Origin: Dama dama
Lineage: Eukaryota; Chordata; Mammalia; Artiodactyla; Cervidae
Reading direction: 5' to 3'
NCBI RefSeq assembly: GCF_033118175.1
Contig: NC_083711.1
Location: forward strand, 46,882,001 to 46,946,000
DNA length: 64,000 nucleotides
This document shows, piece after piece, positions 56,403 to 64,000 of the stretch. The notes beneath the pieces are model-generated. The model ran no database searches. It was given only the letters and a program-made list of their open reading frames with translations, and was not told the DNA's origin. A program made the translations under genes and the position numbers. Position 1 is the stretch's first letter, and each line of letters begins with the position of its first letter.

Positions 56403-57125
56403 CTGTGAAGGGTAACTGAGTCCAATTATTACTAAAGGCTATTCCCTGTGATGTGTGCTGATTCCTGAAAGGTTTGGACTGGTTAGACCAGCACGCTAGT
56501 TATTTTCTCTCCAGGCACTTTGCTGCAATTAGAAGATACTGTCTCCGGTGGGCTCCTGTGAAACCACCCTGGTTTCCTATAAGTGTGGTTAGTGTGAAAA
56601 TCAACTCATTTGTCTTCTGAATTCTTCTGAAAATAGTACTTTTTTTTTTTTTAGTACTTTTCTTGAACTGGACAAGTGTATACATACAAAAATAAATACA
56701 TGTTTAGATCAGAGGTTAAGTAAGTTTAGAACAAAAATCTAGACACATTTTGATTTTGTATTCACTGACTCTGAATTGTTGTTAAATCTTGCTTAATATA
56801 GTTTTTCATGCGTCTGCAGAACTAGTTCACTCTAAGTATTTTATTCAAAGTGGGTCTATGTACCAACTTCAGATGCTTTTAAAACGTTGGCAGCTCCACT
56901 AGGAGTAAAAACTCCTGAAGTTGTTTATTCAGGCTTTAATTCTAACAACCATTTAGCACTTTCATAGAAAAGGCATCTATTTGCCATTTCAGTTTTTAAA
57001 CACTGTCCCTGTCTGATTTCAGGAAAAAACAAAAAACCATATAGAAGTGTTCATATGGCTTCTGACCTTGGTAAAGCTATTCACTCTTTCCTTTGTAAGG
57101 GGAAACTGTCTTTGAGAATCTCTCG
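56403..57125. other. Nothing recognised
   Basis: AT-rich, with a T run at 56639-56652 beside ttagtacttttcttgaactg. No repeat family or gene named. Confidence 0.4.
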
Positions 57126-57127
57126 GG

Positions 57128-57350
57128 GAGCTTCCCTGATGTCTCAGTGGGTAAAGGATCTGCCTGCAATGCAGGAAACACAGGAGATGCGAGTTCAATC
57201 CTTGGGTCAGGAAGATCCCCTGGAGGAGGAAAATGGCAACCCACTCCAGTATTCTTGTCTGAAAAGTCCCCTGGACAGAGGAGCCTGGGAGGCTACAGAC
57301 CAAAGGGTTGCAAAGAGTCAGATACGACTGAATGACGAAGCACGCATGCC
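57128..57350 (+). mobile_element. Bov-tA SINE
   Basis: Sense Bov-tA: cttccctgatgtctcagtgg, tctgcctgcaatgcaggaaa, gttcaatccttgggtcagga, gactgaatgacgaagcacgc. A short duplication (acacaggagatgc) lies at the A/B spacer. Confidence 0.9.
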
Positions 57351-57548
57351 CAGTTCTTACTTTCTCACATCTGGTATTTGCCATGCCTTTATAAGCCTTG
57401 GCAGTCTTATCAATCAGGTCAAACCTAGAGATGCAGATAGACAGTGTTTCTTGCTTAAAGCTTTAATCAAGGAAGTCTCACTTTACCAGGATAAGATGAT
57501 TAAGCTGAACATGTGTTCAAAGTATTCAAAAATACAATGTGGTTTTTC

Positions 57549-57648
57549 TTTTTTTTTTTTTTAATTTTTTTATTAGTTGGAGGCTAATTACTTCACAACA
57601 TTTCAGTGGGTTCTGTCATACATCGACATGAATCAGCCATAGACTCAC
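57549..57648 (-). mobile_element. Minimal L1 3' end (100 bp) with 15-bp TSD
   Basis: Only poly(T) and the last ~75 bases of L1 (tattagttggaggctaatta, cttcacaacatttcagtggg, catcgacatgaatcagccat). The exact TSD acaatgtggtttttc lies at 57534-57548 and 57649-57663. One of the shortest clean L1 insertions one can recognise by eye. Confidence 0.95.
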
Positions 57649-57663
57649 ACAATGTGGTTTTTC

Positions 57664-58765
57664 CATGGCCCAACAGAAATGAGACTCTTCTTTTAAAAAG
57701 CATGCTTAAAGCATAATGGAAGTTTCTTAACATTCTCATATACAAAAATACTTCCCAAAAGTACCGAGATTTCTTTTTTCCATTCTTTGAATCTTATTTG
57801 AAATATAATGCTTTCATTGATATGATCTAGAAATAATTTAGCTGCTTATGAAAGTTAATTTAATTGACAAAGAACATGTCAAGAATTTTCCATGTTACTG
57901 TACCATTAAGGACTAGTAAGTGTTCATGTTAGTAATGAAATATTGTTCAGTATCTGCAGAAGAAAGTATGTTTTCAAGAAAGTATAAAAAGGGTCACTAA
58001 AATTACACATGTAATGAAGATAAATACAAAAGTCTTAAAACAAGGAATTAATGTTACCTATTATAGTTTTTATTTTTCCACATAAAATTTAGATAGAACT
58101 TTTCAGATAATGAAGAGAAGGATGTTAAGATTTTACTCTGTGAATTCATATCTTTACTCATTAGAATAGAATGGTTGTTCATATATTATAAAAGTGGAAA
58201 TCAAGCAAAGTCTGTGACTGACTACATAGTGTACATGATACATCATTCATTTTTGCTTACATCTTTTTTATTCATTTTTCTTAGCTATTGATTTCCATAT
58301 AAAAGATCAGATGAGTCACAGTCAATATAATTGAACTCAAATTACTATTCTGAATATTATCTTAAGTGAGTGAATTGTCATAAGTATGTGTGTTTTCTAA
58401 CAACTTCAGGGTGTAACTCACCTTAAACTTGTACCAAGAAGGAGGACTCTCATACTTTTACCAAGTCCCTACCAGTTATCCATACAAACTTAACTCCTTT
58501 TCCTTCATATTTTATTTTTAGTCAACACCTACAAATGATTCCAGGAGTTATTTTTGAGCACATACTACATGTAAAGCTAGATGCTCTATGGAGACAAAGA
58601 TGAAACACAGTTTTCCCTGAACACAGCAGATTATGTTCTAGCGTACAGTTTCCTTTAACTGCAATATAAAGGAAAGCATGTCAAATAACAATAATAAAAA
58701 TTCAATTAAAGCTCATGGGTGGTTCAGAAAAAAGAGAACTACCTGGGCTTGGAGGTAAGGCAAAT
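57664..58765. other. Unique-looking, nothing recognised
   Basis: AT-rich. A piece near 58535-58660 (gagcacatactacatgtaaa) recalls an old mammalian repeat but is too decayed to call. Confidence 0.4.
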
Positions 58766-58780
58766 TTAAAAGAATATGTG

Positions 58781-58894
58781 TAAATCTATGGCTGATTCAT
58801 ATCAATGTATGACAAAACCCACTGAAATGTTGTGAAGTAATTAGCCTCCAACTAATAAAAAAAAATAAATAAATAAAATAAAAAATTAAAAAAA
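58781..58894 (+). mobile_element. Minimal L1 3' end with 13-bp TSD
   Basis: Sense L1 terminus: atggctgattcatatcaatg, tatgacaaaacccactgaaa, ttagcctccaactaataaaa and a patterned A-rich tail. The exact TSD aaaagaatatgtg lies at 58768-58780 and 58895-58907. Confidence 0.95.
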
Positions 58895-59059
58895 AAAAGA
58901 ATATGTGATACTTAATCTATTCACATGAATAGATTAAACAAATACAGACAATGAACAAAGCATGCATTTGAAGGAACTGGAGGGAGAAGGGAAATGATAG
59001 ATTTTCAGTGAATGGAGGGAAGATTCCCAAGGAAAACAAATGGTGTACAAATCAACCAA

Positions 59060-59626
59060 TGTGAATCACCACATAAATGAATTGAAAAATAAAAAGCATA
59101 TGATCACCTCAATAGATGCAGAAAAGCTTTGGAAAAAATTCAACATTCTTTTATGACACAAACTCTCAACAAAGTGGGTATACAGGGAATATACCTCAAC
59201 ATAGAAAAGACTGCATATGACTAGCCACAGCTAACATCATATTCAACAATGAAAAGCTGAAAACATTTCCTGTAATACAAGAAAAAAGACAAAGATGCCC
59301 ACATTGGCCACTTTTATTCAGCAGAATATTGGAAGTCCTGGCCATAAGAAATAAAAAGAGTCTAAATTGGAAAGAAAGAAAGAAAACTGTAACTATTTGC
59401 AGGTGACATGATTCTATACATGGAAAATTGTAAAAATGCTACCAGAAAACTACTAAATCATATCAATGAATTCAGTAATGTTTTAGAATACAAAATTAAT
59501 GTACAGAAATGTTTCACTTCTATACACTATCAACAAACCATCCAAAAGAGAAATTAAGGAAACAATCCTTTCTACAATCTCATCAAAAAGAATAAAATAC
59601 CTAGGAATAAATCAAGCTAAGGAGGT
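59060..59626 (+). mobile_element. L1 ORF2 RT-domain fragment
   Basis: Sense ORF2 text: catatgatcacctcaatag, aaaattcaacattcttttat, agacaaagatgcccacattg, gcaggtgacatgattctata. The RT motif reads FAGD instead of YADD, so it is dead. It ends abruptly at ctaaggaggtaaag, where BovB begins. Confidence 0.85.
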
Positions 59627-60903
59627 AAAGAATGTTCAAACTACTGCACAATTGCACTCATTTCATGTGCTAGCAAAGTAATGCTCCAAATCTTTCAAGC
59701 TAGGTTTCAACAGTATGTGAAATGAGAACTTCCAGACATACAAGCTGGATTTAGAAAAGGCAGAGGAACCAGAGATTAAATTGTGAACATCTGTTGGATC
59801 ATGGAAAAACAAGAGAGTTCCAGAAAAACATTTACTTCTGCTTCATTGACTATGCTAAAGCCTTGACTGTGTGAATGACAACAAACTGTGGAAAATTCTT
59901 AAAGAGATGGGAGTTCCAGACAACCTTACCTGCCTCCTGAGAAACTTGTATGCAGGTCAAGAAGCAACAGTTAGAACCAGACATGGAACAATGGACTGGT
60001 GTCAAGTTGGGAAAGGAGTATGTCAAGGTTGTATATTGCCAGCCTGCTTATTTAACTTATATGCAGAGTACATCACACAAAATGCTGGGCTGGATGAAGC
60101 ACAAGTTGGAATCAAGATTGCCGGGAGAAATATCAATAACCTCAGATATGCAAATGACACTGCCCTTATGGCAGAAAGCAAAGAGGAACTAAAGAGCCTC
60201 TTGATGAAAAAAGAGGAGAGTGAAAAACCTGGCTTAAAATTCAACATTCAAAAAATTAAAATCATAGCATCTGGTTCCATCACTTCACGGCAAACAGATG
60301 GGGAAAAAATGGAAACAGTGACAGACTTTATTTTCTTGGGTTCCACCATCTACAGTGGTAGATGGTGACTGCAGCCATGAAATGAAAATACACTTGTTCC
60401 TTGGAAGAAAAGCTATGACCAATCTAGACAGCATATTAAAAAGCAGAGACATTACTATACAACAAAAGTCTATATAGTCAAAGCTATGGTTTTTTCCAGT
60501 AGTCATGTATGGATGTGAAAGTTGGACTATAAAGAAAGTTGAGTGCCAAAGTATTGATGCTTTTGAACTGTGGGTGTTGGAGAAGATTCTTGAGCATGCC
60601 TTGGACTGCAAGGAGATCTGACCAGTCCATCCTAAAGGAAATCAGTCCTGAATATTCATTGGAAGGACAGATGCTGAAACTCCAATACTTTGGCCACCTG
60701 ATGCAAAGAACTGACTCATTAGAAAAGACCCTGATACTGGGAAAGATTGAAGGCGGGAGGGATGAGGTGGTTGGATGGCATCACTGACTTGATGGACATG
60801 AGTTTGAATAACCTCCGGAAGTTGGTGATGGACAGGGAAGCCTGGCATGCTGCAGTCCATGGGGTTGCAAAAAGTTGGACATGACTGAGCGACTAAACTG
60901 ATC
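59627..60903 (+). mobile_element. BovB with RT core and 3' end
   Basis: Starts aatgttcaaactactgcaca in the RT N-terminal part and ends gactgagcgactaaactga. The active-site motif is YAND (tatgcaaatgacact, 60146-60160): one catalytic Asp is lost. The frame is broken by a 1-base loss near 59862 (aaagccttgactgtg) and by a duplication at 60340-60365 (ccatctacagtggtagatgg). No TSD links its two ends. Confidence 0.95.
59871..60368 (+). pseudogene. BovB RT remnant with YAND
   Basis: A 165-codon frame covers NKLWKILKEMGVPD, LYAGQEATVRTRHGT, GKGVCQGCILPACLFNLYAEY and RYANDTALMAESKEE. These are RT motifs from the palm region of RTE elements. Asp to Asn in the second motif position and the broken ends rule out activity. 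Confidence 0.9.
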
Positions 60904-60904
60904 C

Positions 60905-62185
60905 TCCCTATTAGCAAGAAATATCTTTCCATTTATTTGAATCTTCTTCAATTTCTTTTTTCAAAGTTTTACAATTTTCAATTTATAGATCTTTCACTTC
61001 CATTGGTTAAATATATTCCTACATGTTTACTATTTTTGATGCAATTGTTAATGGGATTGTTTTCTTAAATTCTCTTTCACATGCCTCATTGTTAGTGTAT
61101 AGAAACACAACCAACTTTTGTTTACTGATTTCATATCCTGCAAATTTACTGAATTCCTGTATGAGTTCTAATAGATTTTTGGTAGAGTTCATAGAGCTTC
61201 CTATATATACTATTATGACATTTGCAAGTAGACAATTTGATTTCTTACTTCAAATTTGGATGTCTTTTCCTTCTTTTTTCTTGCCTAATCACTTTTGCTA
61301 GGACTCAAGTACTATGTAGTATGTTGAATAAAAGAGTTGAGTGGTTATGCCTGTCTTTTCTCGATCTTAGATGAAGAAGCTTTTCAGTTTTGAGAATGAT
61401 GTTAACTGTGGGCTTGTCATATATGGCTTTTACTATGTGATATACATTTCCTCTATACCCACTTCTTTAAGAGTTGTTATCATGAAAGGATGTTCAATTT
61501 TGACAAGTGTATTTTCTGCATTTATTGAGAAGATTATATAATTTTTATCCTTCATTTTGTTAATGTTGTATATCACATTGATTTGCAGATGTTGAACCGT
61601 CCTTATATCCCTGGAATTAGTCCCACTTGATTCTGGTGTAGTATTCTCTTAGCGGACTGTTAAATTCAATTTACTAATAGTTTGTTGAGAATTTCTTAAT
61701 CTGTGTTCATCAGGAATATTGGCCTGTAATTTTCTTTACTTGTGGCAACATTGTCTGGTTTTGGTATCATGCTAATTCTGGCCTTGGAAAATGAGTTTGA
61801 AAGTTTTCCCTCCTCTTCCATTTTCTGGAAAGTTTGAGAAAGACTGGTATCAATTTTTCATTAAATGCTTGGTAGAATTCACCACTGAAGTCATGTGATG
61901 CTGGGTATGTATTTATTTGAGAGGTTTCTGATTATGATTTAACCCTTTTACCAACAGATAGTCTATTAAGGTTTCCTAGTTTTTCATGATTTAGTGTTGG
62001 TAGGTGGCATGTCTCCAGGACATTTTCAGTTTCTTCTAGGTTATCTGATATGTTGGGCTATACTTTTTCAGAGTAGTCTCATGATTCTTTGCATTTGTGT
62101 GATATCTTCTTTCATTTCTGATTTTATTTGAGTCCTTTCTTCTTTTTCTTGGTGAATCTAGCTAAAGATTTTTTTCCAATCTTCT
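60905..62185 (-). mobile_element. Older L1 ORF2 (RT to upstream), antisense
   Basis: Antisense ORF2: tcctgcaaatttactgaatt, atctttgattt-type text, gcctgtcttttctcgatctt, aggatgttcaattttgaca, tcatcaggaatattggcctg, tcttctaggttatctgat. Decayed, with short frames only. It abuts BovB on the left with no TSD. Confidence 0.85.
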
Positions 62186-62204
62186 AACTTTTAATTTCTA
62201 TAGA

Positions 62205-62690
62205 TTAAAAAAAATGAGTTATAACTGTCATATAACATTATATTTATTTCAGGTATACTACATAGTGATTCAATATTTATATACACTTTTAAATGATCAC
62301 CAAAGTAAGCTTATCTACCACCCATCACCATATATAGTTGAAAATTGAGTGTGTGATGAGAACTTTTAAGCAAATTTCATACACACAATGTGGCACTGTT
62401 AACTATAGTCACCATGCTGTACATTACATCCTCATGACTTACTTATTTTATAACTGGCAGTTTTTACATTTTGACTCTCTTCACCCAAATTATACCCCTC
62501 CAGTCAAACACTGGTCTGTTCTCTGATTATAGGAGCTTGGTAATTTTGTTTTGTTTATATTTCACATATAAGTGTTATCATGTGGTCTTTGTTTTCTGTC
62601 TGATTTATTTCACTTAATATGATGTCATCAAGGTCCAGCTATGTTGTGGCAAAAAGCAAGAGTCCATGTTTTATTGGAAACACATTATAC
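62205..62690 (-). mobile_element. Older L1 3' UTR, antisense
   Basis: Text tttcaggtatactacatagt, gattcaatatttatatacac, ctgtacattacatcctcatg, tatttcacttaatatgatgt is the standard antisense old-L1 3' region. It lies on the wrong side of the ORF2 piece at 60905-62185 to be the same copy, so it is a separate element. Confidence 0.8.
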
Positions 62691-63315
62691 ATATGAAAAG
62701 AGACATGAAAATTATGTCATGAAGTATTAATGCAACTCTTGCATATCAAACAATAATACAAGTAACTTATAGATCATGTGGCCATCCTTTCATTTTACAG
62801 AGAAATCTAAAACCCAGTGAGGAAAATATTCATTAGTAGGAGACATTATCAAAGCATCTCCTCTGATTTCCTTTTTGGTACTTTTTCCTTTACAGGACAT
62901 TGTGAGTTGTTAAGAATAAAATTATGGGGTATTTACCCATTTTTATTTGGGTATATTTTTAAATTATAAAAATAAAGATGTCTAGAACATCTGGTAAAAT
63001 CTGATGAGATCTATTTATTTGGAATGCTGTTTTATAAAGATGACTGGTTGAAGATAAAACAATTGAGGGGTGTTGGGGAAAGGGAGAACAAACCTTAGAA
63101 GTATTTGGTTGGTTTATGACAGCACAATATACCCTAACCTTAACTTCTGAGTGATAAGCAAAGAATATTTACTGGGCTACAGATGCAGATATTTAGTCTT
63201 TTTGCAATGTAGTGTCTAATTTAGCAGAATATATGAATAGGTTAAGAGAAAGTTGAGACAATTAGAAACAACTGCTCCTACTGGAATTTCACCCCTCTTT
63301 GACTTCTCCTTCCTG
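62691..63315. other. Mostly unrecognised; weak MIR hint
   Basis: The text cattttacagagaaatctaa, aacccagtgagg at about 62790-62822 recalls an antisense MIR core, but too little is left to call. No gene. Confidence 0.4.
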
Positions 63316-63319
63316 CTGT

Positions 63320-63884
63320 GAAGCCACCATGATCCTAATACCAAAACCAGACAAAGATCCAACAAAAAATAAAATTACGGGCCAATACCTTTGATGAATA
63401 TAGATGCAAAATTCTCAACAAAATATAAGCAGCAACACATAAAAAAAGATCATACATCATGACCAGATAGGATTCATCCCAAGTTCACAAGGATGGTTCA
63501 ACATATGCAAAACAATCAGTGTGATACACTCCATCAGCAAAAGACAAAAAAATCACATGATCATCTCAATAGATGGAAATAAAAGCATTTGACAAAATTC
63601 AACATCCATTTCTGATAAAAATTCTTACTAAAGTGGGTACAGAAGGAACATGCCTCCACATAATAAAAGCTATTTATGACAAAAGCACAACCACTGTAAT
63701 ACTCTAATGGTGAAGAGCTGAAAGCCTCCTCATTAAAATCTGGAACAAGACAAGGATGCCCCCTCTCGCCATTTCTATTCAACATAGTATTGCAAGTTCT
63801 AGCCATGGCAGTCAGACAAAAAAAGAAATGAAAGGTAACCAAACTGGAAGGGAAGAGGCAAAATTGTCATTATATGCAGATGCT
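63320..63884 (+). mobile_element. L1 ORF2 RT fragment, cut at YADD by Bov-A2
   Basis: Sense ORF2: ctaataccaaaaccagacaa, attctcaacaaaatataag, gacaaggatgccccctctcg, gtcattatatgcagatg. Stops interrupt the frame. It ends inside the YADD codons, where the Bov-A2 SINE begins. Confidence 0.9.
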
Positions 63885-64000
63885 GCTGCTGCCGCTGCTA
63901 AGTCACTTCAGTCGTGTCTGACTCTGTGTGACCCCATACATGTCAGCCCACCAGGCTCCCCCGTCCCTGGGATTCTCCAGGCAAGAACACTGGAGTGGCC
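63882..64000 (-). mobile_element. Bov-A2 SINE, truncated by the window end
   Basis: Antisense Bov-A2: gctgctgctgccgctgctaa, cacttcagtcgtgtctgact, cagcccaccaggctccccc, gcaagaacactggagtgg. High identity to the family makes it a young copy. The rest lies beyond 64000. Confidence 0.9.

Noticed and set aside
57055..57564. 169-codon plus-strand frame
   Set aside because: It runs through a sense Bov-tA and into an L1 poly(T) (ending in a Phe run). It is made of repeats and is not a gene.
58915..58937. Short near-palindrome aatctattcacatgaatagatt
   Set aside because: It is only ~22 bases in AT-rich DNA; such palindromes are common, and no transposon end or factor site is implied.
60905..62690. Treating the two antisense L1 pieces as one element
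   Set aside because: On the minus strand the 3' UTR piece (62205-62690) would come before ORF2 (60905-62185). The order is wrong for a single copy.
1..64000. A new defence, toxin, phage or operon-like system
   Set aside because: Nothing bacterial, viral or operon-like was found. Every long frame traces to L1, BovB, mariner or repeat shadows, and the window fits ordinary ruminant intergenic or intronic DNA.

Overview
This window is nuclear DNA from a ruminant mammal (Pecora: cattle, sheep, goat, deer and relatives). The call rests on its repeats: more than twenty Bov-tA/Bov-A2 SINEs, several copies of the BovB (RTE) LINE, young artiodactyl L1 3' ends, and CHR-type tRNA-Glu SINEs, on a background of older mammalian MIR, L2, MER20 and hAT-Charlie copies. 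Species cannot be fixed from this alone. I found no intact protein-coding gene, no convincing exon set, no rRNA and no functional tRNA. The long open frames are transposon remnants, and most short ones are SINE or LINE shadows. It reads as intergenic or deep-intronic, AT-rich DNA.

Layout. 1-5.9 kb: a MIR tail, a GC-raised block of unknown origin, and a 5'-truncated L1 carrying a CHR-2 SINE and a Bov-tA. 5.9-11.7 kb: a possible LTR broken by a BovB end, SINEs, an old hAT copy, a 0.9-kb BovB and a CHR-1 SINE. 11.8-14.8 kb: a deep nest (old repeat, LTR, L1, SINEs) followed by another L1. 15-18.5 kb: AT-rich DNA with a striking ~80-bp-armed inverted repeat, then SINEs. 18.8-22.6 kb: two BovB copies, an antisense old L1, an old interspersed repeat and MER20. 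22.6-31.5 kb: mostly unique sequence with MIRs, a split L1, a hAT copy and SINEs. 32.1-33.4 kb: a full-length but dead Hsmar1-like mariner. 33.4-41.8 kb: mostly unique, with one BovB and two dimeric Bov-tA3-like SINEs in opposite orientation. 41.9-49.6 kb: an L1 with a 5' inversion, a locally repeated unit, a triple nest (BovB in BovB plus an L1 end) and further L1 ends. 50-53.6 kb: MER20 with Bov-A2, L2-like sequence, a BovB endonuclease fragment and a MER5-like piece. 53.6-64 kb: L1 bodies in both orientations, nested SINEs, a 1.3-kb BovB and a terminal Bov-A2 cut by the window edge.

How the parts relate: L1 and BovB are the two autonomous retrotransposon lineages. Bov-tA and Bov-A2 share the 3' end of BovB and were probably moved by BovB machinery, while CHR SINEs were probably moved by L1. 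Target-site duplications (TSDs) and interruptions let many insertions be ordered in time. No new gene system was found; the main interest is in unusual insertion and rearrangement structures.
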